This document shows positions 1-14,300 of a stretch of DNA of 64,000 bases, in pieces. Each line of letters starts with the position of its first letter. The first letter of the stretch is position 1. Below the pieces are notes generated by a model. It did no database searches, was not told the origin of the DNA, and worked only from the letters and a program-made list of their open reading frames with translations. The stretch spans positions 1,054,001 to 1,118,000 of the forward strand of contig NW_002476559.1 in the NCBI RefSeq assembly GCF_000189635.1, read 5' to 3'. This DNA comes from Tetrahymena thermophila SB210. Its lineage: Eukaryota; Ciliophora; Oligohymenophorea; Hymenostomatida; Tetrahymenidae. Made by a program: the position numbers and the translations under genes.

Positions 1-221
1 GACTAATTTAAAAATTCAATTATTGGTTGTTATTTGTAGAAGGTTTGTGAGCCAAATAAAATATAATCGTTAATATTATTTATTTATCAACAGAAAGGTT
101 AATTTATCAAAAAAATTTGTTTGTATATTTAATTAAATTTTGATTAGAAAAATCTTTTATTTTAGTTTCTTGTCTATTTTTTACTTGATCATAAAGTTCT
201 TTTAAAGACTAAAATCACCCT

Positions 222-1745
222 ATGTTAAACAAGTCATTGAGACTTAATGGGCTAGCAGCATAAAGTTAGTTTTAAAATACTTAGTAACTAGAAAAGTAAA
301 CTACATCCTCAGTTAATAATAACAGTGAACTTTAGGATGTGATGAGCTTTAGCATACCTTAGAATTAGAGACTTTAAACTCCGAATAGCAAAAGTATTCA
401 AATTACATAACAAGTAAAGTATCCTAATAACAATGAAGTATTAAGAGAAAATAACAAAACACCAAGAAGATAAATGACCTTTGATTAAAAGAATGCTGTC
501 CATAAGATTCTTTCTCCTTTTAAAAAGTACAATTGATTATTTTTTATCACTGATAAAAAAATTTATGCAATTTAATAATTAAATAGATATAGTGAACATA
601 ATTTTTAGCCTCTTGCATCAAGTAGGACTTAGAGATCAATAACATAAAATGGATAATTAAAAATTGATATTTCTCCTGTCAAAAAAGTACCATTTTATCT
701 TAAATTTAATTTATTTTTAAGTGACTTACGACAAACAAAAATAAAAAATAAATAAAAAAGTCTGATATACTTTCTCGCAGCTAGTGTTTTATTAGTAAAA
801 TTGATTAAGAAACTTTTATGAACATAAATACTCCTGTGAAATCACATTAAAGGCTAAATATGTAAATAAATAAATAAATTTATTAATATAATTTACTTTT
901 ACTGTTAAAAAAATAATGTTAGCATATATTTATTGCTTTAATTATAATTTCATTGCCATTTAGTTATGATTTATGTTATTACAAATAGGACTCCATAGTA
1001 AAAGAAGCAAATGCAATAGAAATAGTATCAGGTTATGATTGATAATTTTACAAAGCACCAGAATGAATTGGACATGTATTAAAAATTAATAGATGAAAAA
1101 ACTAGGGAGAAAATATTACTTTAAAAAGATGTTCATGAAATTAAAAAAGAAATATCTCTAGTAAAAGAAGATATATTTAAGCTATAGAAATCTAAGTAGA
1201 ATTTTAAAGATGAAAATAATAAATTTAGAAAGAATTTAGAGAAGCTTAATTCAGAAAAGCTCACTATTCAGCATGAGGATAAAAATATAGCTTCAGATAT
1301 CATTAATCTAGAAGAGTAAATTGATGATATCAAATTCAAGGCTAAAGAAATTTCTGATAAAATATTATTGGAGTCAGATGTTATAAAAGATTTAACCGAG
1401 AGAATCAAACAGTATAAAAAATCATATTAAACCTTATCAGTAATTTATTTAATTAATTAATCAATAAATAAATCAATTAATATTTCTTAATTTTTATTTA
1501 TTTTTCTGTTTATTTTTCATAAAATAAATTTTTTTCAGTCTAAATTTTTGAACACTAAAATTATTCTTAATTATTTATTATGCAATTAACTCATGATTAA
1601 TAATAAAATTGAGAGTTTTTTCATTTTATAAATTACTAATAACTTAATAAATAAAAAAATAAAGAAAGATAAAGATCACACTAGGAATGAGTTACTAAAA
1701 TCATGTAAATAAATGTAAAGACTAGAGACAAAGTTAATTTAATAT
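222..1745 (+). CDS. Coiled-coil protein, 5 exons traced, 3' end unresolved
   Basis: No family recognised. Exons in the TGA-only code are 222-526, 609-686, 781-861, 989-1439 and 1665-1745; each internal junction is GT-AG and phases agree (2,2,2,0). ATG 222 is the first ATG after an in-frame upstream TGA. The N-terminal ~160 residues are Gln/Asn/Ser/Thr-rich with basic patches and SP/TP dipeptides. Exon 4 encodes about 150 residues of charged heptad-like sequence (for example KLIDEKTREKILLQKDVHE), and exon 5 keeps that pattern (NELLKSCKQMQRLETKLIQ), so a coiled-coil scaffold or cytoskeletal protein is the best inference. The last junction is less certain. A TGA-free frame continues after an acceptor at 1893-1894 as far as a TGA at about 2583, but its F/I/L/N/K/Y composition looks like translated AT-rich spacer, so I stop the call at 1745. 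Confidence 0.55.
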
Positions 1746-2909
1746 GTAATTTTAATTTATTATTTTAAATATAATATAAAATTTTTATGAAATCAGTTCA
1801 TTAAATATTCTAAAAAAATATATTTGAAATGTGAATTAATTTCCATTAATTCAATAAATGAATGAATGAATCATACTTTTATTCTTTTTTCTAGAAAAAT
1901 TAATTGATATTAAAACTAAAGATTAACTCTCAAAAATTACAATTAATTATAATTAATTATATGAAAGTTAGTCATTTTTTTATATACCCAGAAACTAATT
2001 TGGTATCAAATAAAACTCTTTTTGTTTGTTTCTTGAAAGAAAGTTTTCAGAATAAAAATATTTTATTTTTGTTTCAAATAGTTTTTAAGGAGATAGACAA
2101 TTATTTATAGAAATTATTTTTCAAATTAATTCATTACGCTAATATGTTTTATTAAAATAATATAATTGTATTTAAAAAAATAGAGTAAAATGAGCAATAA
2201 TTTAATGGCATGCTTTAATTTTAAGTAGCAAAACAAAAAGTGAGCTAAAATTTAAAATTTTAGAAATAAAGGCTATATTCGATTTTCTTATTTTTGAAAT
2301 TGTAAAATAAGATCTTATTAGCACTTGTTTAAATGTAATTTATAAGAAGATCTGTTGAATTCTAAAAAATAATTCAAATACTAAATTTAAAAAAAGAATT
2401 TAAATAAAAATATTTATTGTTTTATAAGTAAATTAATTAAAATTTGTATGTATTAGTCTGCAATACTTAATGTAAATTCTGTATAAACCTATAAAAAATA
2501 ATCTTGCTCAATAAATAGTTTTCTATAATAAATTATCTATCCATTACTGAATTTTTTGAAATAAACCAGTTTGAATTTAAATGACTGCTATCAATAATAA
2601 TTGAAATAGACTAATTCGATTTCTGTCATAAATAACCAGAAAAAAATAGAATTTACATAATTTTGTTAGTGCAAAAATTTTTTTCAAAGTAATGGTTTTT
2701 AAACGTAAAAAAAGAAACATTTAGATCATTTATTTATTAGCTAAGATTACATTTCCCCAAAATTAATTAACTATATCAAATTTAATCGCTTGCAAAATAA
2801 TAATTAATAAAAAAAAAAACTATATTTAACACTAAAAAGGAAGGACATATCGTTTTTTTTTTTAGCATTTTAAATTCGCATTTATCTAAGTTAAAAATAT
2901 TTTGCAAAA
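1746..2909. other. AT-rich spacer before the ABCA gene
   Basis: Contains a long TGA-free frame (about 1895-2583) that could be a terminal exon of the preceding gene but lacks gene-like composition. Otherwise homopolymer and TTAA/AAAT runs. Nothing else identified. Confidence 0.5.
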
Positions 2910-5900
2910 ATGGAAATACATTTGAAAGCTCTTTTAATAAAGAATTGGATACTTTGGAAAAGAAACAAATGCATGTCATGCATGGAAATATTCATTCCAA
3001 TTGTTACAACATTATTTTTAGTTATATTTAGAAAGAGTGTAGCAATAGATACTGTTGAATAGCAAAATTTCCTTCCTGATTAGCGAACCTTATGGCCTGA
3101 TGCGAGCTCTTTCATACAAGCATATTAAACAAATCCTAAAATAAAAATTATGAAAAGTTGCAGCACTTCTTCTCACGTTGCGCTTGCAGCTCCTTAAAAC
3201 GTATATACATAAATAAGTAGTTATTTTCAAGCAATTTAATACTAAGTCAAGTAGTATTAAGACGAATCTCAAATATTATCCTATATCAAAAGTAGTAGCT
3301 ATAACAATGATCTTTGCTTTGGCATATATATAAATGTATTTGATGCTTCTTCTCTAAGTTTCAAATATTCTCTTTACTTTAATAATTCTATATACAACGA
3401 TAACCCTGATGTGCCTCAAGAAGATGGGTAAAATTAATCAACTACAACTGAAGAAATGTATTCATAGTATTTTAAGCCATGGTTCCAATCAGGGTTTCTG
3501 TAAATACAAAATTGGATAGGTAAAAATATCATTTAACTTTATATTAAAACCAAGCGAGAATAATCAACATATTTATTTATTTATGCTGCGTAGAAAATAT
3601 AATTTTCCATTGACAAATAGATTGATAGATATATTAATTAATAAATAAATAAATTGATTCATAATTTAAAAAGACTTCTTCTTAATTTAATTGTAAATAA
3701 AAGACTTCCAAACCTTTTTTGCCTGAAATTATTAAGGCTAATTATTTTTAATTAAGATAAAATGCTAGCACTATTGTTATAGTAAATTTTAGAATTTAAG
3801 GGGATTAACTGATAGTTATATCATTCATTAAGCTCAAAGGTTTTTCCAATAATTAAATAAAAAAATAATTATTAAAACACAAATAGCAAAAAACAATTTA
3901 TTGACCACTCTGGAATTTAAGAATTCAAGAAAAATTAAGATGTGAAAGCTGAATAAAATATGGAATTAAAAATTTAAACAAATTAAATTAATAAGCAATT
4001 AATTAAATGAAAGAAACATTCCCTAGAGGATTTTTTAACTGAATATTTTTTTAAATTACTTACTTATTTAAATAAAATAAATAAATCTAAAAATACAGAA
4101 TTTGCTAACAAACTAACTAACTAACTAATTAAATTATTTGAATAATAACTAGCAATTCAATTAAATTACTTACTTACTTAATAGTTAAAGAGATTTTTTA
4201 AAAAAATATTTTAAATTTTGCTTTGAAACTAATTAAAAATATTTATTTTTTTTGAAATATCATAAATAAAATAATTAAAATAGACAGAGAAATTCTCAAA
4301 AGCGTTGCAGGATCAAGTTCGAACCCTACGTTTTAAATATAAATGGCTGGTTAGGAATCATTACCTTATAAGTCTGATTCATTTTAAGAAGTTATGCAAA
4401 ATGCCTCAAATACATTCTTCGTCTTACCATATATTTACGTGTTTTTAAAAATGACTCAGAAACTGCTGACTGAGAAGGAAAAAAGAATTAGAGAAGGCAT
4501 GAAAGTTATGGGAATGAAAGATTCATCTTTTTACAAAAGTTGGATTATTACTTACGGGCTCATCTACTTTATAACTTGCTTTTTCCAAACAATTTTTCTT
4601 TGCACTTCTGTTCTTAAAAATTCAAATTTTCTTCTTATTCTTATCTGGCTCTACTTATTTTGCATTTCTCTGATCTTTTAATCTATATTTATTACAACAT
4701 TCTTTTCATCTGTAAGCTTCTTATTTTGAATACTTTATTTAGCATAAAATATTATTGAGTTTTTATCCTTAAAGTTATTAATGTTATATTTTAAATAATA
4801 AATAAATAAATAGGCTTAGATGGGAAATATATTTGGAATTATTTTTTATTTGATAATGTACATGATGATTAATTTTTTTAATTAAGATGGAGTTAGTTCT
4901 GCAGCAAAAACCTTTGCAAGCTTTTTTTCCTAAACTGGAATGAGCTTTGCATCAAATGTATTTATTAAAAAAGAAGTAGATGGAGTTGGTATTTAGTTTA
5001 GTAATATTTAAGATTCTTATAAAGGAATTTCAGTAGGTGTTGTATGGCTCATGTGCATCATCAATATTTTAGTCTTCGGTACTCTTGCATTTTACTTTGA
5101 TTAGGTTTTTCCTAATGAATTTGGATAGAAGAAGCATCCTTTATTTTTTTTAGACTGTTGTTGGAATAGAAATCAAAAAAAAACCAAATACTTTAATAAA
5201 AGTAATTTAACTGCTGAAAATCATCCTAACTTCGAGCCTGTAGACGAATATCTAAGAGACTAAGAAAAAAAATCTTCTTGTCTCAGACTCAGAGCTCTGG
5301 AAAAAGTCTATCCAAACGGAAAATATGCTGTAAAAGGTATTAAAATAAATAATATTTCATTTTATAATATTTATTTTTTAAATTCACTAGGCGTTACTTT
5401 AACCATGTATAGCGGATAAATTTTTGTTTTATTGGGTCACAACGGTGCTGGTAAAACTTCAACAATTGCTATGCTAACTGGTATGCAAGAAATTACGAGT
5501 GGATCTGCTTCAGTTTTTGGTAGAGACGTTGAAGACTAGATGAAAGAAATAAGAAAATTTATGGGATTCTGTCCACAATATGATATCCTCTTTGATTAAT
5601 TGACAGTTAAAGAACATTTAAATTTATTTGCAATTTTCAAAGGTATGAAAGATAAACACGAAATTAGCAAAGCTGTAGACCAAGCAATTTATGGTAAAAT
5701 CTAATTCATATTTAATAGATTTTATTCTTAGCTATTTATTTATTTATAAAGTTTTCATTGTTTAAATATCATAAAAGCTTTCTTTCTTTTTAGTTTACTT
5801 CTTTTTATAGAAATTTATTTGTTAAAGTTTATTAAATTATTTTAGAACATTTTTTTGTTTAAAAAATAATTTTAGATGTTGATTTAATGGAGAAGTGTGA

Positions 5901-8900
5901 TGAATACAGTATGAATTTAAGTGGAGGTCAAAAAAGAAGACTCTCAGTAGCAATGGCTTTTATAGGTGAATCTAGGCTTATATTTTTAGATGAACCTACA
6001 AGCGGAATGGATACAAGTGCTAGAAGACACATCTGGGAAATGCTAAAAAAATATAAAACAAACAAAATCGTAATTTTAACAACTCATTTCATGGACGAGG
6101 CAGATTTCTTAGGAGATAGAATTGCCATTATGAACGATGGAAAAGTAAATTAAAATATATTTTTTAGTATAATTTTTATAAATTTTATTTATTTTTTACA
6201 GATTTAGTGCTGTGGAAGTAGCATTTTCTTGAAAAATAAATTTGGTGTAGGCTACAATCTTGTGATTTCGAAATAGCAAACTTTCGGATCTAACAATAAT
6301 ATTTTGGAAATGGTTTTCAAGTATGTACCAGAGTATAAATTAATTTCTAACGTTTCAGCTGAAATTTAGATGCAATTACCACTTAGCTATTTGCCACAAT
6401 TTGAGTAGCTTTTTGATGAAATAGATCAAAGAAAAGCAGAGCTAGGAATATAGACTTATGCAATCAGCATAACAACTCTCGAAGAAGTTTTCTTAAAGGT
6501 TACTCACAAATTTGATTTCTCCAAAAATGCAAAGGAAGATTAGGAAGATAAAAAAGATTAATTTTCAATCAGGTAATTTAAGAATAAAATAAATAAATAA
6601 ATAAATTTTCACATTAAAATAAATTTTGATTTGAAATACTTTTTTTTGTTATAAAGTCAGCAGAAAGTTAGAGATGAATTCACCCTTTCTTTTATGCAGC
6701 TAAAAGTCATGCTGAAGAAGAGACTTCTTTATTTTAAAAGAGATAAGAAAAGCTGCATCTGTGAAATATGTCTTCCAATTTTTATCATTTTAATAGGATT
6801 GCTTCTTTGTCAAATTAAATTTATCACTGAATCAAGCCCAATAATTGTTTCTGATCCTTCATCTTCTACTCTTTAAAATCCTGAAGTTATTTATACAGGC
6901 TCATCTTCGGCAGATGTATAAAACTCTGTGCAAAAAATATTGCCATTTATACCTACTGCTTTTACAGTAACTTCATCAAATCAGAACACAACAACTGATC
7001 TTTACAATTTAATTTTTAAAAACTATTACAACCAATACATAGGATCTGTATTTTATAATATGTTTAATAGTGTTTCAAATGTTTACAATTACACCTGCTT
7101 AATAAATACAAATAATAAATTTGGTCCACCTCTCTTCTTGAATACAATTAATCAAGCAATCATTAGTCAAGTTGCAAAAAAAAATGTTTAGTAATTAATA
7201 AAAATCTTTTTAATCACTTTTTTGATTTACAAATTTAATTAATTATATTTAAAGAATTGAAGTAACGATGAGGCCATTTCCATTTACGTAATCAGAGTAC
7301 TAAAAAGCGCTGCAAGTAGGAGGTTTTATAGCCAGTTTTATTTTTAGTCTAGGACTTTCTTTTATCCCTTCAAGTATAGTTCAATATATTGTGAGAGAAA
7401 AAGAGTTAAAAATAAAACATCAGCAGCTGATCAGTGGATTAACCATTACTATCTATTGGTTTTCCAATATTTTAGTAGATTTTATCAAACATATCATTCC
7501 TTCTATATTTTCAATCATGCTAATCCTTGCATTTCAAGTGTAATCTCTAACTTAGAATCAAGGAGGTGCTGCGATGTCAATTCTGATCATACTTTACGGA
7601 TGGGCAGTTATTCCTTTTACTTATTACCTTAGCTTCTAATTTGAGAACACAGACAGTTCTCAAGTTTAAACCTTCTTTTTTAGCTTTTCTTCTGGTAGTC
7701 TGCTTCCGATGATAGCTTTGATCCTCTAAATTATATCATCTACAAGAAACGCTGGTAAGTTGATATCTTTGATATTGAGAGTAATATTCCCTACCTTTTG
7801 CTTTGGTGAAGCTGTTACTAAAATAGGAAGCACGTACATACATTTATTTTATTATTATTAAATATAATTACAACAATAAATAATTTATTTTAAATAGTTC
7901 TGCTGTTGCGCTAATTAACGATATGTCACCCAATGATTTGACTGCCTTTAGCGTCGAAGTAGCTGGCTTGAACATTATAATTTTATTTATTCAAGGAATT
8001 GTCTTTTTTTGTCTTATTTTTGTGAAAGAGCGTTTCTAAAATGGGTTATTTGGTAACTGTTTCTCAAAGGAGAATTAATATCCTTATGAGTTAACAAGAT
8101 ACGATGAAGATGTAACTTATGAGATGAAAAAAGTTGAAAGAACTAACCCTAGATCATATAATGTTTGCGTTAGAAACATCAGGAAAGTTTTTGTGCCTTC
8201 AGAAGACAGAGTAAAAGTTGCAGTAGACAGAATTTCTTTTGGAGTAGAGAATGGTGAATGCTTTACACTTCTAGGTAAATGTTTTTTTACACTTAATATT
8301 TTATGTTTTACTATGGTAAAATTAATAATTAAAATTAATTAAAAAGGTGTAAACGGTGCAGGAAAAACCACAACTTTCAAAATGTTGGGAGGCGAAATCA
8401 AGCCATCAGGTAATTTTTAAATAAAAGCATTTGTTCATTTAAAAAAATTTAACTTTTTAATAGATGGTGAAATATACATAATGGGAGTTAATTAAAATGA
8501 AAGTCTAAATAAAACAAGATAGTTTATTGGATATTGCCCTCAGTTTGATGCTCTTCTACCTTTATTAACTGCAAGAGAGCATTTAGAAATATATTCATCA
8601 ATAAAAGGAATCCCTAATGGTAAATTAATTTATAGGTTAATTTAAAGTATAATATCATTTTTAAAACCAAAGATCTATAAGATAGACTAATATCATAAAA
8701 AATCTCTGAATTAGACTTAGGCTATTTTTCTGAAATTTAGGCAGGAACGTATTCAGGTAAAAAACAAACTAATACAACATTTATCTTTTTGTTTAAATTA
8801 ATTTAGAAAAAAAAAAAATAAACATTATGTTTTTAATAAATAGGTGGAAATAAGAGAAAATTGAGTACAGCAATAGCAATGATTGGAAATCCTCCAATCA

Positions 8901-10095
8901 TTCTATTAGATGAACCCTCAACAGGTATGGATCCAGCAGCAAGAAGATTTATGTGGAGTGTTATTTCTAATGCAAGCACAAAAAGAAAGAAAACTTCTGT
9001 CATTTTGACAACTCATTCTATGGAAGAAGCAGAAGCCTTAAGTTCTCGTATGGCTATTTAGGTAAAACAAATAACAAAAATTAAAAAATTAATTTTTTAT
9101 ATTCATTCATTTATTTATTTATTTAGGTTGATGGAGAATTAAAATGCATAGGAACAGTTCCTCATATAAAATATAAATTTGGTATTGGTTACGAAGTTGA
9201 AATAAAATTTTAATAAATTGGATTCAAGCAAGTAAAGTCTATAATGAACAAATTCAAGATAAAACCTGGAAAGAAGGTCAATGAAAAGAACTTAGATCAT
9301 TATTTAGAAAAATTAGAATCTTAGTATCTTGTGAAGAGAATATCTAGCAAAGGAAGTGGCAGTAGCCTTTATTAATAATTAATGTCCAGTAAAGGACTGT
9401 ACATAGAATCTCTAGTCGAATTTAAGTTAGTGGAAGATTTAGGAGACAAAGTTATACAATACTTTTAGCAAAATGATTTTGAAAAAGTAGATGTGATTGA
9501 ACACTTTTAATCATTTTATCGTCTCAGAATACAAGCTCACTCATCGATTGGAAAAATTTTTGGTATTTTTGAAAAGAATAAGAAAGAATTTTGTATAAGC
9601 CAATATTCTATTAAGCAAGCTTCGATAGAATAGATATTTAACGCTTTTGCAGAAGGAAGAATTAAAATTAATCCTGAATATAAAAAGAATTCTCAACCAT
9701 AGAATAAGCAAAATGAAAATTAATAAGCCTAATAAAAGTTGTAATAAGAACAATAGCTGAAATAATCCTCATTACCTTAAATATAAACGGATTTGTAGCA
9801 ACAAACCCAAATGTAATAACAAAGTATTAATTTACCTGCAATCTAAGAAGCTGAACTTAAAATTAATCCAGATAACTCCCTTGTGATCAAGAGTTCTCAT
9901 GTAATGATTGAAGTACAAAACCTTTAATAAAAAGATTAAAAATAACCGAGCAATAACAAACAACTTAAAACTCTTCCTAACCAATCTAATAAAAACAAAG
10001 GAAGCTAAAAGAGGTAAGCTTCTGATAAAAGATCAACAAGCTCTGGTTCAACAATGGGAAATTTTTCATAAAAAGGGAACAAAATTAGACTTTGA
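2910..10095 (+). CDS. ABC transporter, subfamily A (ABCA), full-length
   Basis: ATP-driven membrane transporter; known ABCA members move or flip lipids. Fourteen exons: 2910-3519, 4311-4711, 4815-5336, 5391-5693, 5876-6144, 6202-6572, 6657-7190, 7255-7833, 7898-8274, 8347-8409, 8464-8619, 8673-8756, 8844-9061, 9127-10095. All junctions are GT-AG and in phase; the product is about 1818 residues. Order: N-terminal TM helix and ~170-residue ectodomain; TM block with the ABCA-like EGMKVMGM motif; NBD1 with Walker A GHNGAGKT (~527-534), signature LSGGQ (~627), Walker [12 protein letters not shown] and H-loop TTHFMDEAD; second TM block with ectodomain; NBD2 with GVNGAGKT (~1323-1330), SGGN in place of SGGQ (~1423), [11 protein letters not shown] and TTHSMEEAE. 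The last ~130 residues are Gln-rich and variable. The full TMD-NBD-TMD-NBD layout makes the family call secure; the substrate is unknown. Confidence 0.95.
3520..4310 (+). other. Long first intron of the ABCA gene
   Basis: 791 nt between GT at 3520 and AG before 4311, far longer than the other ABCA introns (mostly 54-200 nt). It holds low-complexity sequence, including an ACTA run near 4107-4130, and no convincing extra exon. The phase-1 join across it gives the expected order of ectodomain then TM block. Confidence 0.6.
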
Positions 10096-11231
10096 ATTTA
10101 AAAAATAATCAAAGTTATAATTATTTATCATCATTTTTATTATCAATGCAAGTATTTATCACTTTTTCTGTATATTATTCTCATTAAAAAGCTACATTTT
10201 ATTATCAAAGTTATGAATTTTAAAAGTCTTTATCTCTAAAAAAATATTAATTTTATCAACATAATTAACACATAAAAAAAAATAGACAGGCATTCATTCA
10301 CTCTTTTGATTTAATTATTTCATGCTAATTCTTTATAAAATATTTATAGAACTTTAAATATTCTAAATTTTAATGGTAAATCTTTCTTATTGATTAAAAT
10401 AAGGAAAGAAAATAGTATCTTAAATAGATATTAATAAATAAACTCATATTATTTAGAATAAATGTATAACCAATTATAAGCATAATGACAAAAAGCTTAG
10501 GATACTATAACGATTTAAGAAAAGATATATCCATTAATTATTATAAAAAAATTAACAAAAAAAACCATTATTTTTTAAAGATTTAGGAATTTGTAATATA
10601 AAAATATATATTGTTTGTTGCTTAATAATTTTATCTTTCTTAAAATAAAAAATTATGTAAACAAAACCTTCATACTTTTGAAAGGAAACATGATTGTTTT
10701 ATAAATAAATATATTTAAAGTATTGAAATCTAAAAATTCCAAAATATAAAGAAAATAAAGTTAGGTTATTTTTTACTAAAAAATAAATTAATAAATAAAG
10801 TTAGAAATTGGTAAATAAATAAATAGATAGAATAAGTTTTTATTTTGTATTAGATTATTATGGCTTTTAGTAAAATGAATGAAAATGATTATTTTAATTT
10901 AAGAATTATTATGAATAGAAAGAAAGATGCGATAGTTAGTTACATAGATAAATAGAAGCTGTAGAGTTGTTTAATTTTTTTTCTTTTGCTTTTGGGCTTT
11001 TACTAACTTATTTAGTCAAAATAACTAATTGCTATTCAAATACATAGTATCTCTTGATAAATAAAAATTCTCAAATAGTTTTAATAAAAAAGGTAATAAA
11101 TAATAAGCTAATTAATTAATTCGAAGGCAATTCTTAATCTTATTGAGTAGAAATTAAGAAAAAGATAAGAGTGAAGAATATTGATTATACATACATTCAT
11201 ACACACAGACACAGACATTGAATTCTATAAA
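10096..11231. other. AT-rich intergenic spacer
   Basis: Poly-A/T and AAAT/TTAA simple sequence with a short CACACAGACACAGACA tract near 11200. No coding frame, RNA gene or long hairpin seen. It presumably holds the ABCA 3' end and the kinase promoter. Confidence 0.5.
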
Positions 11232-11349
11232 ATGAAAATAACTAAAGAATAAATAAAATCTAAAAAATATATTGTTATTATTTTCTATTTCAATTTCATA
11301 ATCATTATGAATTTATTGGTTTAATTTCCATATACTATTTCCACTTAAT

Positions 11350-11386
<37 letters not shown>

Positions 11387-14300
11387 TTCACAATCATCTA
11401 AAACTGGATCAAATAATAATGTGTAATCATAGACATGTGTTAAAAATTCAACTGATTCTTAGTCTTAAACATGCGGTGGAATCTGCTTTGGAGGATACAT
11501 AGCCGCTTTATTAATTATTAATTCAATTTTCATTTTGAAACGCAAACAACACAATGAAAAGCTGTTTTTTTGGATCAAGTAGAGTTTACTGGCTTTCTCA
11601 CTTCTACTTATGATAATTGTTATAAATTTAAATCCACAATATCTAGTGCCAATTGACTATACATGCTAATACATACAAGAAGAACATACTTGCTATTTTA
11701 AACAGTCGTTGTTTTTTAGTTTCTAGTATTAATTAAGCTTACTTTCACTTTATGCTCTGATAACATAGCTAGAAATAATTTCATTTCAGATTATTTTGCT
11801 TCTAATCAATTAAATCTACTTTTTATACATCCGTATGGAAATTTATAACTTAAACTATAGCAACCAGATAATCTTTTTCGGAGTTAATTTATCAAGTGTT
11901 TGTTTTTTCGTAATACAAAAAAAATTGCAAAAAATTGAATAAATTAAATCCTAAATAGATCATCTTAGAATATAATTAGCAAAGGGTTAGTAAAGTAAAA
12001 GGAATATCAAATAATTCTTCTCTTGCCCTTAATTAGAATTTGTAGGCGAGTAAAGAAGAAGCAAAGCAGTGAACTTAAGTTTTTCTAACCACGATTAAGA
12101 TACAGGCTACTTTAATCATTTAAGGAATCAAGATGCATCATACATTTCATAAGGATTTTTAGGAAAAGAGACTTTAATATATTTAACGAGTAGGCCAACA
12201 TCATCAAACAAGCAAATTATGGGTAAAGATTAAATATCTGATTCTATATAAGAATTAACTGAGAAGCATCTGAGCGATAAATAAAAACAAATTAATTAAG
12301 CAGATATAATTTCATTTTCAGACAATCAAACCAATAACAACTCTTTTTAAAAAAACAAAATGGCATCACTTTTTTAACAAAAGAAAAGGTAAGAAGAAGA
12401 TAGCAAAAATTAATTGGGAAGTAATGAAAATTAAACAGGGATTTATGAAAAGTAATTTAATAATAATAAAAACTATATAAAGTAGCCAAAAGAAGAATAG
12501 ATAAAAAACATCTATAATTTGAATATTTAGGATAGCATTGATTCAAAGTGGCTATAAAAATAATAAAATAGATTTTTAAAGCATGTTGATTCTATTTATG
12601 ATTACAATAGCCCTTTGAATAATTAAAGAAAATTAATGCAAAGTAGTTATTAAGCTGAGTAAAATGAAGATAATTTTTATGATAAAAGGATATCAATAAA
12701 TTATCATTTGAACAATAATAAAATTAATGCATAAAAAAAATAAAATTTAGCTTCATAATAAAATGATCTGATGAACTCTTAAGAAATCCTTAAACGTAGA
12801 TTTCCAAGCATCTTTTATAAAAAATGTAAATCGATGGATAATTAGATCTAAAAATAGAATAAGCTTAATGACCTTTATAAGATCGAATAGGTTAACGAAG
12901 AATAATCCTACACTGAAATTAACAGCTAAACAAAAGAAAATTTAAAAACCAACATCTATAAATCAATTAAAGAGAGCGAATATGCTTCAAACCTAAATCT
13001 AAATCTTAAAAACATTCCAAATCTCTATCAAGTCTTTTTTAATTTTTTTCCAGAGGGGTAATTTATTTAATTATTTATTAATTCTTTATTCATTATTATT
13101 AAAAAAAAAACTATCACTTTTATTAAAATAAAGATAAATAATATTTTCCCTCCTTCCTTTTAGATATTTATTTTTAAATGAAAATTTAACTTATAATTAA
13201 TCAATAATTTACAAACTAGAATAATTTTTATGGACTCTGAAATGAACATAGTTTATAACAACAAATCAAGTCTTTTGCTATTAGATTGCACAGATAACGC
13301 TTAGCTGAAAGAAACTATATCTAATTTACCAAATCTCAAATCTGAAATAAATTAGACTTATTTTGGATCTGCAGAAAACACACACTAAGAAACAACTAAA
13401 AATAAAGCAAGTTTTGAATCTTTTAAAAATCTAACGTTAGCAAGTGCCCTGCAGATGCACGAATAAAATAATTTTAATAATTAATACTCAATGAATTACT
13501 AAAGTACAAATGCTTTAGACCGAAGTAACTTTTCTCACTAGATACCGACTATCAACACTGAAGAATCCACAAAAAAAAATTATAAAAAAACTTCTAATAT
13601 GCATAACCTATAAATAAACCACTAAAAGATAGTTTAATTCAATGAAAATAGCTCATATTAAAGCAATAAGATAGACAAAAGTAGCAATCAGCAATATTTA
13701 CTTTATGAAATTCAAAAAAACCTTTTAAAAACTTAGTAATTCATAAATTAAAACCACTTTGATAATATAGAAACAAATATGATTTTGAATGAAACAATAA
13801 TTGTTCGTTCCAAGCTCAAGAAAGTAAATACAAGCACTCCTAGATCTACTACCTAGAATCAAAGCAATTCTTTTGGTTTAATTTAGCACCAAGCAAATTT
13901 AAACTAGAATAACTCTATAGCTTCTATAAAAAACCAAAGTTTAAATAATAATAACAATAGTAATAATACTAATAATATCAATAATATGAATCTTAAAAAT
14001 CCTAACAATTTATACCCAGTTAATAACAGCTCTCCTGTTATAACGACAAGCAATCACTATCATATTTAGAAAGAGAGGACAAACAGCATCCAAATTGGAC
14101 CTATTTAGAGTAGTATATACACTAGTACTTTTAGTAATATGCCTAGTAATAATAATAATAACTTAAATCCTACAAGCCCCATATCTTTTTAAATAAATTC
14201 TAATCAACAATATTAATCATAAAATAATCACCAAATAAGCAACAATCTGACGAATAGCTACAACATTATTTAGAATAATATGAATCAAAATTAATAAACC

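Noticed and set aside
1895..2583. Long TGA-free frame after the coiled-coil gene, including an internal Met at 1962
   Set aside because: With one stop codon in AT-rich DNA, frames of this length arise by chance. The translated composition (F, I, L, N, K, Y) matches spacer, not the preceding exons.
13158..13219. Pyrimidine-rich acceptor at about 13157 (CTTCCTTTTAG) for histidine kinase intron 1
   Set aside because: All three phases from that site hit TGA before the downstream coding frame; the acceptor at 13218-13219 is the one that joins in frame.
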